Of a stretch of 64,000 bases of DNA, positions 37,732 to 47,849 are shown piece by piece (the first letter of the stretch is position 1; each line of letters starts with the position of its first letter). The notes below the pieces were generated by a model, which did no database searches, was not told the DNA's origin, and was given only the letters and a program-made list of their open reading frames with translations. The stretch covers positions 84,296 to 148,295 of the forward strand of contig JAPKAY010000001.1 in assembly GCA_028825045.1 (NCBI GenBank), written 5' to 3'. This DNA is from Halioglobus sp. (GTDB lineage Bacteria; Pseudomonadota; Gammaproteobacteria; Pseudomonadales; Halieaceae). Made by a program: the position numbers and the translations under genes.

Positions 37732-38379
37732 ATGACAGAGCAAACGCACTGTTCGTTGTGCGCCAGTCTGGAAGTTTCCGATTACTTCAAGGATCAGCGT
37801 CGATCTTATGTCCAATGCAGTAGATGCGACCTGGTGTTCGTGCCACCTCAGGAATATGTGACACGTGAGGCCGAGAAAGCCGAGTACGACCTTCATCAAA
37901 ATAACATCGATGACGAAGGTTACCGTGGCTTTCTGTCCCGCTTGATGCAGCCACTTCTTGAGCGTCTCTCACCGGGCGCCAGTGGTCTGGATTTTGGCTG
38001 TGGTCCGGGGCCGGCGCTGGCCCACATGTTACGCGAGGCGGGTTTCGAAATGGCGGTGTACGACAGCTTCTTCGCCTGTGACGATGCGGCACTGACGGTG
38101 AGTTATGACTTTATTTGTGCGACAGAGGTGGTAGAACACTTGCATCGTCCAGGTGTGGAACTGGAGCGCCTCTGGTCATTGATTACTGACGGTGGATGGT
38201 TGGCCATCATGACCAAATTGGTGAGCAATCAGGCTGCGTTCGCGCACTGGCACTACAAAAACGATCCAACACACGTGTGTTTTTTCAGTCGCAATACATG
38301 GCGCTGGTGGGCACAACAACAGGGTGCAACCCTGGAGATTGTCGGGGCAGATGTCATACTTTTGCGGCGAAATTACTAG
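37732..38379 (+). CDS. SAM-dependent methyltransferase with N-terminal zinc ribbon
   Basis: A 215-residue class I methyltransferase. An N-terminal four-cysteine knuckle (C7, C10, C29, C32) precedes the SAM-binding motif GLDFGCGPGPA (about residues 84-94). The acidic motif VVEHLHRP follows. The substrate is unknown. The layout matches a family annotated as methyltransferase-domain proteins in marine gammaproteobacteria. Divergent from the peroxiredoxin with a 51-base gap. Confidence 0.85.
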   Translation: MTEQTHCSLCASLEVSDYFKDQRRSYVQCSRCDLVFVPPQEYVTREAEKAEYDLHQNNIDDEGYRGFLSRLMQPLLERLSPGASGLDFGCGPGPALAHMLREAGFEMAVYDSFFACDDAALTVSYDFICATEVVEHLHRPGVELERLWSLITDGGWLAIMTKLVSNQAAFAHWHYKNDPTHVCFFSRNTWRWWAQQQGATLEIVGADVILLRRNY

Positions 38380-38575
38380 TTAAGGTACGTTTGGGCGCGA
38401 GCCATCATGGATAGTTTTAGGGAGCGTTTGCAAAGCCGATTCGAACTCCGAGTGCTGCAAGCTGGTCAAAGACGCTTGGATCGGTGTTTTAAGCGAGTCT
38501 GAGACACCTATGGGTTTTACCGGTCATGTGGTTTTCGGCGAAAGGCGTTCTGGGTACCGGCCTCTCAGGCAGGCA

Positions 38576-39232
38576 CTAGTCAGAGTCTGTCAACATATTG
38601 GCGTAGATCGATTCACAGCTGTGGTAGAAACTCAGCTCATCGTCTCCCAGGTAGGGCGCAACCATCGTCAGTAGTTGTAACACTCCCTGATGAATCGTTA
38701 CTTGGGGCTGTCGTTTGTCATGCAACAGATCTTCGTAACTGAACCAGAATGTCAGATTTACCGTCATGTTGTCGGCCAAGCCCAGTAACTGTTGATCCTT
38801 CGCGTCAATGACTTCCTGTTGTACAAGGGTTTGGCATATTGCATAGAGCGCTGAACGTTTGAGTTTTATCAAACGTTTGAATCCGCGCTTTACATCGGGA
38901 TAGCGCTGCAGGATATTGGAAAGATTGTGGTACAGGAATCGATATTGGTACATCTCCTCCATTACCACGTAGAGATAGTACCAATTGTCTTCCGTACTGC
39001 CTCGGTCGGCACTCAGAGGCTGTTCAATAGGTGCCGTGAGGGTGACGCTGAGCGCGTGTTCATACTGCAGGAACAGTTCGGCAATGATCTGATCTTTGCC
39101 TTTGAAATGGTAGTAGAGATTACCGGGACTAATGTCCATCTCATTGGCGATATCAATCGTTGTGGTATTCGCCTCTCCCTCCTCATTGAATAACGCCAGG
39201 CTGGTGTGGAGAATGCGGTCCCTTGTTTTCAT
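38576..39232 (-). CDS. phaD: TetR family regulator, PhaD-like
   Basis: A 218-residue regulator. The N-terminal helix-turn-helix is TTIDIANEMDISPGNLYYHFKGKDQII, of which TIDIANEMDISPGNLYYHF is the core. The ligand domain has the YRFLYHNLSNILQRYPDVK segment. It lies directly downstream of the phasin genes and resembles PhaD of the pseudomonad pha cluster, which activates phasin genes. The synthase genes are not nearby, so PhaD identity is likely but not proven. Confidence 0.78.
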   Translation of the reverse strand: MKTRDRILHTSLALFNEEGEANTTTIDIANEMDISPGNLYYHFKGKDQIIAELFLQYEHALSVTLTAPIEQPLSADRGSTEDNWYYLYVVMEEMYQYRFLYHNLSNILQRYPDVKRGFKRLIKLKRSALYAICQTLVQQEVIDAKDQQLLGLADNMTVNLTFWFSYEDLLHDKRQPQVTIHQGVLQLLTMVAPYLGDDELSFYHSCESIYANMLTDSD

Positions 39233-39244
39233 GGGGTGAGGGGG

Positions 39245-39760
39245 TCAGGCCTTACGTTTGCTCGTGGCGGATTTTTTGCGAGTCGGTGCCTTTTTTACAG
39301 CGGGTTCTTTCTTCGTCGCGGAGGCTTTTTTACTGACCGGTTTTCGAGTCGCTGTTTTCTTTTTGCGAGCGGGACTTGGCGCGGACGCGGACTTTCCTGC
39401 GCCAGCTTCAGCAAGGGCTTTACTTAAGCGATCTACTTTTCTGGAGAGTTGATCGACCTTCTTTTGCAGGGCGGCCAGGTCTTCATTGCGGGCGGGGCGT
39501 TGCATCTGAAAATTGTCACGCACACGGCCAATACGTTCTTCCACCGAATGTCGCGCGGTGGCAGTGGTCTCTCGAGCTTCTTCTTCCAGCGCGGTACCGG
39601 CTTTTACAAGTTCGCGAAACAGTTTTGGCGGTTCCATGGCTTTTTCAAGTCTGCCTTGCGCTTCCTCTACTGCCTTGCCATAGGCTCCGATCCCGGCAAG
39701 CCAGATATTCTTGGCGATTTCGCCGGCTTTGTCAGTCACCTTGTTCTTGTCATCGCTCAT
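39245..39760 (-). CDS. Phasin family protein with basic C-terminal tail (PhaF-like)
   Basis: A 171-residue phasin. The N-terminal domain (KNIWLAGIGAYGKAVEEAQGR) is the PhaI/PhaF-type granule-binding region. A short coiled coil follows (LAALQKKVDQLSRKVDRLSKALAEA). The last 40 or so residues are an Ala-Lys-Arg-rich histone-like tail (KKTATRKPVSKKASATKKEP). In Pseudomonas, PhaF binds polyhydroxyalkanoate granules and DNA to segregate granules. AGGAGG lies upstream of the ATG. It is 12 bases upstream of the TetR gene. Confidence 0.85.
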   Translation of the reverse strand: MSDDKNKVTDKAGEIAKNIWLAGIGAYGKAVEEAQGRLEKAMEPPKLFRELVKAGTALEEEARETTATARHSVEERIGRVRDNFQMQRPARNEDLAALQKKVDQLSRKVDRLSKALAEAGAGKSASAPSPARKKKTATRKPVSKKASATKKEPAVKKAPTRKKSATSKRKA

Positions 39761-39829
39761 GCCACCAGCCCTCCTATTGTGTGGGGTACCGTTCCCGGCA
39801 ATGTGATGTATTAAACCAGATTAGCGGAC

Positions 39830-39857
39830 AAAAAAAAGGGGCCACATAGTGGCCCCA
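39830..39857 (-). terminator. Terminator between the two phasin genes
   Basis: An eight-pair stem, GGGGCCAC / GTGGCCCC, with a three-base loop is followed on the minus strand by eight T residues. It would end most transcripts of the upstream phasin before the PhaF-like gene, and a short A run on the other side makes it weakly bidirectional. Confidence 0.85.
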
Positions 39858-39904
39858 AAAAGTTCCCTGATAGACCGGGATAATTGGTTCTGGATGGTTT
39901 CCGC

Positions 39905-40351
39905 TTAGGCTGCGGACTTGAAGCTGACTGATTGCTTCAGGTCGTCAAGGCGCGCCTTAACTTTTTTCAGCTGCTTCTCAAGTTTTTTGCGATCAGTCAG
40001 GCTGTCCAACTGCTTAGGCAGTTCGATGTCCCCAATAGCCCCTTTTGCGTCTTTCTCGAGCTTCTCGCCGCGCTTAACCAGTGCCTTGTAAGCCTTGTCA
40101 GCATCTTTGCGACGAGTTTCCATGCGGGTCTGGAGTGTTTCGAACTGCTCTTGTGCCTGGTCGTAGGCTTTGCCGTAGAAACCGAGGCTTGCCAAAAATG
40201 CTTTGCGACCGGTTTCTTGGGCGCGTGCGGCTTTCTTCGGTGCTGCTCGCTTGGCGGCGGGCTTGCGCTTGGCAGCTGGCTTGCGCTTTGCTGCGGTCTT
40301 ACGCTTAGCAGTGGTTTTAGGTTGAGCTTTAACTTTACGTGGTTCGGCCAT
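39905..40351 (-). CDS. Phasin family protein with basic N-terminal tail
   Basis: A 148-residue phasin in which the basic tail comes first: residues 1-45 are Lys/Arg/Ala/Pro repeats (KRKPAAKRKPAAKR). The phasin domain follows (KAFLASLGFYGKAYDQAQEQ), then a coiled coil (KLEKQLKKVKARLDDLK). AGGAG lies upstream of the ATG. It is the mirror image of the neighbouring phasin, whose tail is C-terminal. A DNA-binding or granule-tethering role is inferred from PhaF. Confidence 0.82.
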   Translation of the reverse strand: MAEPRKVKAQPKTTAKRKTAAKRKPAAKRKPAAKRAAPKKAARAQETGRKAFLASLGFYGKAYDQAQEQFETLQTRMETRRKDADKAYKALVKRGEKLEKDAKGAIGDIELPKQLDSLTDRKKLEKQLKKVKARLDDLKQSVSFKSAA

Positions 40352-40623
40352 GGTTTAACTCCTCAAAAGCAGAAAAGATAAGTGGGTGTTCCCACCAGTT
40401 CGGGCTGAGATTACGGCGTTTTTCTAGAATAAACATACTAATAAAAGCTGCCATATTGACGATCTGCCTCAATTTGACTGTTGCGGGCCTCTAGCTGCAC
40501 TGAAACAGCTATCGTTTATTGAAGTCCCTTGGCAGTGGCGGGTTCGCCCAATGCGGCAAAATTTGGTCTGGACTAGCGCTGGCTGGTGTAGACTGATTGC
40601 CGGTTAGAAAGGAAGGGAAAGTT

Positions 40624-41817
40624 ATGGTGCTTACACGGGCTCGCAAAGGAATATCAGCATTGCTGGTGTTAGTCCTGGGCAGTGGCCTGTCTTACGCATT
40701 GTTAGTGGGAAAGCCCCGCCCCGAGCCAGAAACCCCGGTGGAAGTTGCAATACCCAGTGTTGAGGTGGTGGTGGCTGCTCCGGCTGTTCGTTCACTGTCG
40801 GTAGAAACACAGGGTACGGTGCGCCCGCTGCGCGAAATAAAGCTGGTGAGTCAGGTGGGCGGCAGAGTGGAGTATGTATCGCCTCGCTTTGCGCAGGGGG
40901 GATTCTTTGGCGCAGATGAAGCCCTGGTGAAGGTGGAGGATATCGACTACCAATTTGTGATTGCCCGCGCAGAATCCCAGGTTGCGGCTGCGGAACAGCG
41001 GGTCGCCGAAGAGGAGGGGCGCGCATTACAGGCCAAACGAGAATGGCGGGACTTAGGTAGTGATCAGGGGAATGCACTTTTTTTGCGCAAGCCGCAGTTA
41101 GCTTCGGCGCAGGCAGCTCTGAAGGCATCTGAGGCGGATCTTGCCTCAGCCCAGCTGGATCTTTCCCGCACCACGATTTCCGCCCCCTTTAATGGCCGAG
41201 TTTCGGATAAGTCAGTCGATATAGGCCAATTCATCGCACCCGGTGCAGTCATTGCAACGGTTTACGACACCGATGTGGCGCAGGTGCGGTTACCACTCAC
41301 CGATAGACAGGTAGCGCTGTTGGATTTGCCGCTGAATTACGACAATGAATCACCTGGCGCAGTGAGTGGGGCCCATGTGCTTTTACGCACACAATTCGCT
41401 AACCAGGAGTGGGAGTGGCAGGGACGCTTGGTGCGCACGGATGCCAGTATCGATGAGGACAGCCGCGTGGTTTATGCCGTTGCGGAAATTGAGAAGCCAT
41501 TTGCTCGAGACCCCAGTAGTGAGAGGCCGCCATTATCTCCGGGTCTATTTGTCAGTGCCATCATAAGCGGCCGTCAGTTGCCGCAGATAACACATTTACC
41601 CCGATCCGCGTTGCGCAGCGATGATTCAGTGATGATTGTAGACAACGAGCAACGAGCAAGGCCCCGTCCAGTGCAAGTGCTGCAGAGCGATAACAGCCAT
41701 GTGTGGGTTCAGGGTCTTGCCAGCGGAGATCGTGTCATCGTCCGCGAGCCCCGGCTGATATTGGCGGGCATGGAGGTTGCTGTAACCGAGGCAGAGCTGG
41801 CGAGGGGGTCACCCTAA
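40624..41817 (+). CDS. RND efflux periplasmic adaptor (membrane fusion protein)
   Basis: A 397-residue HlyD/AcrA-type adaptor. An N-terminal uncleaved or signal helix (ALLVLVLGSGLSYALLV) has no lipobox. The barrel-sandwich/lipoyl half (GTVRPLREIKLVSQVGGRVEYV), an alpha hairpin (about residues 115-190), the second lipoyl half (TISAPFNGRVSDKSVDIGQF) and the beta-barrel follow in order. AGGGAAAG precedes the ATG. The stop overlaps the start of the pump gene by one base (TAATG). The outer-membrane factor is not in the window. Confidence 0.92.
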   Translation: MVLTRARKGISALLVLVLGSGLSYALLVGKPRPEPETPVEVAIPSVEVVVAAPAVRSLSVETQGTVRPLREIKLVSQVGGRVEYVSPRFAQGGFFGADEALVKVEDIDYQFVIARAESQVAAAEQRVAEEEGRALQAKREWRDLGSDQGNALFLRKPQLASAQAALKASEADLASAQLDLSRTTISAPFNGRVSDKSVDIGQFIAPGAVIATVYDTDVAQVRLPLTDRQVALLDLPLNYDNESPGAVSGAHVLLRTQFANQEWEWQGRLVRTDASIDEDSRVVYAVAEIEKPFARDPSSERPPLSPGLFVSAIISGRQLPQITHLPRSALRSDDSVMIVDNEQRARPRPVQVLQSDNSHVWVQGLASGDRVIVREPRLILAGMEVAVTEAELARGSP

Positions 41818-44800
41818 TGCCAGGGCCAATACGCTGGTTTGTCTACAACCCCATTGCCGCCAATTTGCTGATGGTGTTTCTCCTTGTGGGTGGCGCGCTC
41901 GCCATTCCGTCACTTGATAAGGAGTTCTTCCCCGATTTTGAACTCAACGCTGTCAGTGTATCCATGTCCTATCGGGGTGCGGGCCCAAGTGAAGTAGAGC
42001 AGCAAATCTGTAAGCGTATTGAGGAGGCCGTGCACGATCTCAACGGTGTTAAGGAGATTCGTTCCTCTGCCAGACAGGGTCTCGGGACCGTTTTTATAGA
42101 GGCGGAGGTCGGCTACGACACACAGCGCCTCAGTGCCGAAATCAGAAGCCGTGTTGATGCCATCACCACCTTTCCGGTGGATGCAGAGCGGCCATTGGTC
42201 GCGGAGCTGGCGCACCGACATTTCATGGCGGTGGTAACCCTTTCCGGAGATATTGGCGAGCGACAGCTCAAAGAGCTCGGTGAAGAGCTCAGGGACGATT
42301 TGGCCACGCAGCCCCACGTATCTGTGGTTGAGCTGGTCAGTCCCCGGCCCTATGAAGTGTCCGTGGAGGTTTCTGAATACACTTTGCGCCGCTACGGTCT
42401 GACATTTGCAGATGTGGTGAGTGCCATACGCGGTTCGTCACTAAACTTGCCTGCCGGTGCAATCAAAACCAGCGATGGTGATATTCAATTACAGACTCGT
42501 GGACAAGCCTATAATCGTCAGGATTTTGAAAACATCCCACTGCTGAGTACGCGAGACGGAACGCAGCTGGTGGTGGGCGACGTGGCCACGGTGGTCGACG
42601 GATTCGAGGATATCGATGTCCGTAAACGCTTTAATGATCGGCCCTCGCACGACCTCCGTGTTTTCGTCACCTCTAATCCCAACACATTATCTACCAGCGA
42701 AGTTCTGCATGACTGGGTTGAACAGGTGCGTCCTCGTTTGCCTCCCGGTGTGGAATTGGCGCTATGGCGCGATTCCGCAGAACTTTTCAAGGGCCGAGCC
42801 AACACTCTTGTTAAAAATGGCATTGGTGGCCTGATACTGGTCTTTCTTTTGTTAATGTTATTTTTGCGTCCACTGCTGGCAATGTGGGTTTGCATTGGAA
42901 TAGCAGTCGCATTCATGGGGACCTTTCTGTTACTGCCCTACACGGGTGTTAGCCTAAATATGATCTCTTTGCTGGCGTTTCTGCTTATTCTTGGAATTGT
43001 GGTGGACGACGCAATTATTGTTGGCGAAGCTGTGTACTCCCACCAGAACTCAGGGGAGGTCGCGCATGAAGGTGCAGTGAACGGCACTCGTGCTGTGCTG
43101 AAGCCTGTTATGTACGCTGTAATTTCCACGATGATTTTTGTCGCACCGATGTTGATACTTCCGGGTGATATGGCAAGTGCTGGTGTACCCATTCCGGTGG
43201 TGATCATTCTTGCACTCACATTTTCGTTAATCGAATGCATGTTGATTTTGCCCTCTCATCTGGCGCATATGAAGCCGTTGCAGCCAAGTAAGATTGCGCT
43301 TTTTCGTCGCTTTGAGAAAGTGCGGCTGAAGTTTGCCGATGGCATGATCAACTTTGCGCGCGATGTTTACAGGCCGTTCCTGCAGCGCTGTCTCAATGCC
43401 AATCTTCTGGTGGCAGCTATTTTCATCGTGGGATTGCTTTTCAGCCTGGCGTTATACGGTGGCGGCTGGCTGCGTTCTGCATTTTTCCCGGCTATCACTG
43501 CAGATTTCACCTTTGCCGAAATTTCTCTTCAAGAAGGCGGAGCGTATCGGGATACTGTGCGAGTTTTGAACAAGGTTGAATCGGCTGCCTTGCAGGTAAA
43601 ATCGGAATACAACAGCGACCCGCGTTTTATCGGCATGGGTCCGGTTATCGGCCACATCGACTCGCGCGGAAAATCAAATAAAGTTGAAGTCTATATCAAT
43701 GTGCCCTCTTCGGTAGTCGATATTAAGGAGGTGACCGAGCGTTGGCGCGAATTGGTGGGTGACCTGGGCCCCGTTGAAAGTCTGCACATGGATTACACAT
43801 TTAATGACCGCGGCAAACCGATCACGATGGTCATAGCGTCGTCTTCATTGGAAGATTTGGCTGCTGTTGCAGCCAGGCTGCGCGAGGTTCTGGAAACCTA
43901 TCCCGGTGTTTACAATATCAATGACACCCTGCAGTCTCCCCGGGAGGAAATTGAGCTACAGTTAAAGCCCGCTGCAGAAAACCTCTCCGTATCTTTGGCC
44001 AATTTGGCACGGCAGGTTCGCGAAGCGTTCTATGGAGCGGAGGCTCAGCGGATCCCGCGACCCAAGGAAGATGTCAGGGTTATGGTGCGCTATCCCGAGA
44101 GAGAGCGCCTCTCTGTGGAGAACCTCAATGACATGCGTGTGCGCACGCCGGCCGGCGATGAGGTGCCCTTTGCAACGGTAGCCGAGGTCAACTACCGGCC
44201 AGGGTACTTGACGATAGATCGTCTTGATCGCAAGCGCACTCTAAAAGTCACTGCAGATGTGGTGATGGGACTTGCAGATCCGCGTGCCGTCGTGGATGAA
44301 ATTGTAACCGTGGAAATGCCGCTTCTGGCCGCGAAATATTCGGGCTTGACGATGAACCTGGACGGGGAATTGCAGGAAGAGGCTGATTTCCTCAGCTCAA
44401 TGGCCAAGTACATGGGGTTGGCTATGCTGATTGTCTATGCCTTGATGGCCATCCCTTTCCGCTCGTATTTTCAGCCCCTGTTGGTATTAACGGCGGTACC
44501 TTTTGGTGTGATGGGTGCCATTTTTGGTCACGCTATTTTTGACTGGCAGATCAGTATGTTTTCACTGTTAGGAGTGATTGCAGCGGCTGGGGTAGTCGTG
44601 AATGACAATCTTGTATTGATTGATCGAATCAATCAGCTGCGCGACAAAGGTCACAATTTGATGGAGGCGTTGTTACAGGGAGGTCAGGACCGTTTTCGCC
44701 CGATTATTCTCACCTCGCTCACAACCTTTGTAGGCCTGATGCCCATCATGTCGGAGACCAGCGTGCAGGCCCAGTTCTTAATTCCCATGGTGATATCACT

Positions 44801-44933
44801 GGCTTTCGGGGTGCTGTTTGCAACGGGTGTCACTCTATTGCTGGTGCCGTGTCTGTATTTGTTTGGGGGGCAGGTCTCCGCGTACGTGGCGCACCGTCGT
44901 CAGTTGCTCGCGCAAGAAATTGACAAGGTTTAG
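41817..44933 (+). CDS. RND family efflux pump, AcrB-like
   Basis: A 1038-residue inner-membrane resistance-nodulation-division transporter with twelve helices. The N-terminal FVYNPIAANLLMVFLLVGGALA is TM1, and the proton-relay pair lies in LGIVVDDAIIVGEA in TM4. Large periplasmic loops are present at about residues 40-330 and 560-860. The LxxxFG-like segment VLTAVPFGVMGA and VVNDNLVLIDRINQLR in the second half are conserved. The substrate is unknown. The true start (MPGPIRWF) overlaps the adaptor stop. Confidence 0.94.
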   Translation: MPGPIRWFVYNPIAANLLMVFLLVGGALAIPSLDKEFFPDFELNAVSVSMSYRGAGPSEVEQQICKRIEEAVHDLNGVKEIRSSARQGLGTVFIEAEVGYDTQRLSAEIRSRVDAITTFPVDAERPLVAELAHRHFMAVVTLSGDIGERQLKELGEELRDDLATQPHVSVVELVSPRPYEVSVEVSEYTLRRYGLTFADVVSAIRGSSLNLPAGAIKTSDGDIQLQTRGQAYNRQDFENIPLLSTRDGTQLVVGDVATVVDGFEDIDVRKRFNDRPSHDLRVFVTSNPNTLSTSEVLHDWVEQVRPRLPPGVELALWRDSAELFKGRANTLVKNGIGGLILVFLLLMLFLRPLLAMWVCIGIAVAFMGTFLLLPYTGVSLNMISLLAFLLILGIVVDDAIIVGEAVYSHQNSGEVAHEGAVNGTRAVLKPVMYAVISTMIFVAPMLILPGDMASAGVPIPVVIILALTFSLIECMLILPSHLAHMKPLQPSKIALFRRFEKVRLKFADGMINFARDVYRPFLQRCLNANLLVAAIFIVGLLFSLALYGGGWLRSAFFPAITADFTFAEISLQEGGAYRDTVRVLNKVESAALQVKSEYNSDPRFIGMGPVIGHIDSRGKSNKVEVYINVPSSVVDIKEVTERWRELVGDLGPVESLHMDYTFNDRGKPITMVIASSSLEDLAAVAARLREVLETYPGVYNINDTLQSPREEIELQLKPAAENLSVSLANLARQVREAFYGAEAQRIPRPKEDVRVMVRYPERERLSVENLNDMRVRTPAGDEVPFATVAEVNYRPGYLTIDRLDRKRTLKVTADVVMGLADPRAVVDEIVTVEMPLLAAKYSGLTMNLDGELQEEADFLSSMAKYMGLAMLIVYALMAIPFRSYFQPLLVLTAVPFGVMGAIFGHAIFDWQISMFSLLGVIAAAGVVVNDNLVLIDRINQLRDKGHNLMEALLQGGQDRFRPIILTSLTTFVGLMPIMSETSVQAQFLIPMVISLAFGVLFATGVTLLLVPCLYLFGGQVSAYVAHRRQLLAQEIDKV

Positions 44934-44975
44934 TCGCGGTGTTTCTGGCGTAAATAAATGACAAGAACACCGAAC

Positions 44976-45007
44976 AAAAAAAAGCCCACAAAGTCGTGGG
45001 CTTTTTT
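44976..45007. terminator. Bidirectional terminator, RND pump and pckA
   Basis: An AGCCCAC / GTGGGCT stem with a six-base loop is flanked by an A run on the left and a T run on the right. It serves the plus-strand pump gene and the convergent pckA. Confidence 0.88.
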
Positions 45008-45020
45008 ACACCGCGATCAA

Positions 45021-46580
45021 TCAACCGGCTTTAGGTCCGGCCGCAATGATCGCGTCGGAGACATCAAATTTCTTAATATTCTCCTCAAACAAAGCGGCCA
45101 AATTCCGCGCCTGCTCATCATAGGCGGCATCATTACCCCAACCGGCACGTGGATCGATATACTTGGCATCTACTCCGGGGATTTCAGCAGGGAAGTCCAG
45201 ATTCAGAATGTCCAGGCGTTTGGTAGGAGCGTCGAGTAAAGCGCCGCTCTGGCAAGCCTGAACCACTGCCCTGGTAACGGGTATAGGAAAGCGTCCGCCG
45301 GTGCCTCCGGGCGCGCCCGAACCACCAATCCAGCCTGTATTCACCAAATAGACCCGGCTCTGAAAGTCCTCGATCCGCTTCATCAGCAATTCGGCGTAGT
45401 CGCCAGCTGGACGCGGCATAAAAGGCGCGCCGAAACAGGTTGAAAAGGTGGGATGAATGCCCGCTTCTGCGCCCAGCTCGGTAGAGCCTACGCGTGCGGT
45501 ATAGCCGCTCAAAAAGTGAAACGCAGCCGCTTCTTTGGATAGGATGGAGACCGGGGGTAGTACACCTGAGACGTCACAGGTCAGGAAGATTACACACTTG
45601 GGCTCACCCCCGTTATTGGTCTCAGTGCGTTTATCCACGTGCTCCAGCGGGTAGCAGCAACGACCATTCTCAGTGAGGCTGGTATCGCAGTAATCAGCGT
45701 GGCGGCTTCCGTTTAGCACGACATTTTCAATAATGGCGCCAAAACGGATGGCATCCCAAATCACCGGCTCGTTCTTCTGGCTGAGGTCAATGGTTTTGGC
45801 GTAGCAGCCCCCTTCAAGATTAAAGACGGAGCCCTTGCACCAGCCGTGCTCGTCATCACCAATCAGATAGCGATCCGGATCAGCGGACAGAGTCGTTTTA
45901 CCTGTGCCAGACAAACCGAAAAAGAGTGCGGTGTCACCGGCCTCTCCCACATTAGCACTGCAATGCATGGGCATGACATCTTTCTCTGGCAGCAAAAAAT
46001 TCTGAACAGAGAACATCGACTTTTTCATTTCGCCAGCGTACCGCATGCCCGCAAGCAACACTTTGCGCTGTGCAAAGTTGATGATGACAACACCATCGGA
46101 ATGGGTGCCGTCGCGATCGGGATCACACTCGAATCCCGCGACGTTAAGAATATTCCATTCCGGTTTGCGGCCACTATTGTATGTCGCCGGGCGGATAAAC
46201 ATATTGCGGCCAAAGAGTGATTGCCAGGCGGTCTGGGTAGTGACTTTTACCGGGAGGTAGTGATCGCTATGCTCGCCAACGTGCAGGTGCGTAACAAATC
46301 GATCGCGTGCTGAGAGGTAGGATTCCACACGGTCCCACAGCGCATCGAATTTGTTGCTTTCAAAGGGGCGATTGACGCTGCCCCAGTCGATACTGTCTTC
46401 GGTGCTGGGTTCTCTGACGATATATCGATCGGCGGGAGAGCGACCGGTGCGCTTGCCTGTTGTTACTAGCAGCGCACCAGTATCGGACAGCGTTCCCTCT
46501 TCACGCCTCAGCGATTCTTCAATGAGTTGGGAGGGCGCCAAGTTGGCGTACTCCTGGGCGGTCTGGATGTCTACAGTCAT
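45021..46580 (-). CDS. pckA: Phosphoenolpyruvate carboxykinase (ATP)
   Basis: A 519-residue ATP-dependent enzyme turning oxaloacetate into PEP in gluconeogenesis. The kinase P-loop is [11 protein letters not shown], the metal site is ILGDDEHGW-like ([14 protein letters not shown]), and the RSPADRYIV and [16 protein letters not shown] motifs are conserved. The frame is open 27 codons upstream; [11 protein letters not shown] is chosen by length and homology. It is convergent with the RND pump. Confidence 0.95.
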   Translation of the reverse strand: MTVDIQTAQEYANLAPSQLIEESLRREEGTLSDTGALLVTTGKRTGRSPADRYIVREPSTEDSIDWGSVNRPFESNKFDALWDRVESYLSARDRFVTHLHVGEHSDHYLPVKVTTQTAWQSLFGRNMFIRPATYNSGRKPEWNILNVAGFECDPDRDGTHSDGVVIINFAQRKVLLAGMRYAGEMKKSMFSVQNFLLPEKDVMPMHCSANVGEAGDTALFFGLSGTGKTTLSADPDRYLIGDDEHGWCKGSVFNLEGGCYAKTIDLSQKNEPVIWDAIRFGAIIENVVLNGSRHADYCDTSLTENGRCCYPLEHVDKRTETNNGGEPKCVIFLTCDVSGVLPPVSILSKEAAAFHFLSGYTARVGSTELGAEAGIHPTFSTCFGAPFMPRPAGDYAELLMKRIEDFQSRVYLVNTGWIGGSGAPGGTGGRFPIPVTRAVVQACQSGALLDAPTKRLDILNLDFPAEIPGVDAKYIDPRAGWGNDAAYDEQARNLAALFEENIKKFDVSDAIIAAGPKAG

Positions 46581-46731
46581 TGTGTGTCCTGTCTTTAAGG
46601 TGATAGAGCCCAGGTTCCGTGCGGTCTCTGGCGCCATTTCTCGATCTCTAAGGGGGGCCAATTATGTCAGAATCGCGTCATTATGCGAATTATATTGATC
46701 ATAATTTCAGCTAATTTCGCTCTGCTTCTGC

Positions 46732-47631
46732 TCAGTGCATCGTTTTGAACTCACTGTCCACTAGTATCTCCGACAGGTCTTCGCGGTTGAAGCAGTATTG
46801 CTGGTTGCAGAATTCGCAATCCATTGTAATGCTGCCCAGTTCCTCCAGTAATTCTTCCAGATCTAACGGCGGCAGGCTGGTCAGCGCATTAAACGTGCGC
46901 TCCCGTGAGCAGTTGCATTGGAAGCGCACCGCAGAGCGCTCGAACAGGCGAAGAGGATCCTGGTGGTAGAGGCGATGTAGCATTTGCTCGCTGTCCAGAT
47001 TGAGCAATTCGGTGTCTTTCACCGTAGTCGCAAGGGAGCAGGCGTGCTCCCACTGACGCAGTTGAGCCGTCTCTTGAGGGGTGATTTGTGCGGGGAGTTG
47101 TTGCAATAACAGGCCTCCCGCACGCTTGCCATCGGCTGCCAGCCACAATCGCGTCTTGAGCTGTTCGGATTGTTCGAAGTAGGCGCCGAGGCTGTGGGCC
47201 AGTGAGCCCTGTTGCAGAGCAGTGATGCCCTGATACCGCTGACCGTGTGTAGGGTCAACTGTGATCACTAACTGCCCATTGTGCAGTAGCTGATCGTTAC
47301 TGGTAGAGGTCGCCTCCTCTGCGCCGCGCGCGATCCCGCGGATTTGCAACAGGTGGTCACACTCTGCCATCAACAGCGGCACCTGGCCCTCTGATCGTAC
47401 CTGCAAGATCAGCCGACCTTCAAATTTAAGATTACTGCTCAGTAGTACAGATGCCGCGAGGAATTCACCTAGCAAACGGGAAACGCCGGGAGCGTATTGG
47501 TGCAGAGTGAGTATGTCGCGATAGGCCGCGTCGAGCTGAACGTGTTCGCCACGAATGTCGGCATTTTCGAACAAAAAGCGCAGGGATTCATCGCCATTCG
47601 CGAATGAGGGAGAGTCTGGCGAATTGCTCAT
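46732..47631 (-). CDS. hslO: Hsp33 redox-regulated chaperone
   Basis: A 299-residue chaperone switched on by oxidation. The C-terminal zinc switch has all four cysteines: CNCS near residue 240 and CEFC near residue 272, with the redox-sensitive linker between them. The N-terminal domain is complete. It lies upstream of pckA on the same strand, a pairing also seen in other gammaproteobacteria. Confidence 0.95.
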   Translation of the reverse strand: MSNSPDSPSFANGDESLRFLFENADIRGEHVQLDAAYRDILTLHQYAPGVSRLLGEFLAASVLLSSNLKFEGRLILQVRSEGQVPLLMAECDHLLQIRGIARGAEEATSTSNDQLLHNGQLVITVDPTHGQRYQGITALQQGSLAHSLGAYFEQSEQLKTRLWLAADGKRAGGLLLQQLPAQITPQETAQLRQWEHACSLATTVKDTELLNLDSEQMLHRLYHQDPLRLFERSAVRFQCNCSRERTFNALTSLPPLDLEELLEELGSITMDCEFCNQQYCFNREDLSEILVDSEFKTMH

Positions 47632-47849
47632 AGGCGTGGATAGTAAATTCCTGGTTATGGCTCGGATTCATCGAGCGGCTCAAATATGGCTACGCGCAAA
47701 GTATAACGCTCAGACACGGTTGCAGGGTTCAGTATTTGAGGCCACTAACACAAAATTGCAGCCGTGCAGGGATATTGGAGTCATTAGCAGCTACAGTAGT
47801 GAGCTTCAGTCGAGTACGTCACTTCCCCTAGTTGCCCGAGGAAAACAGA

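Noticed and set aside
39245..40351. Lys/Ala-rich repeats as a tandem DNA repeat or CRISPR-like array
   Set aside because: The repetition is explained by the low-complexity basic tails of the two phasins; there are no spacers.
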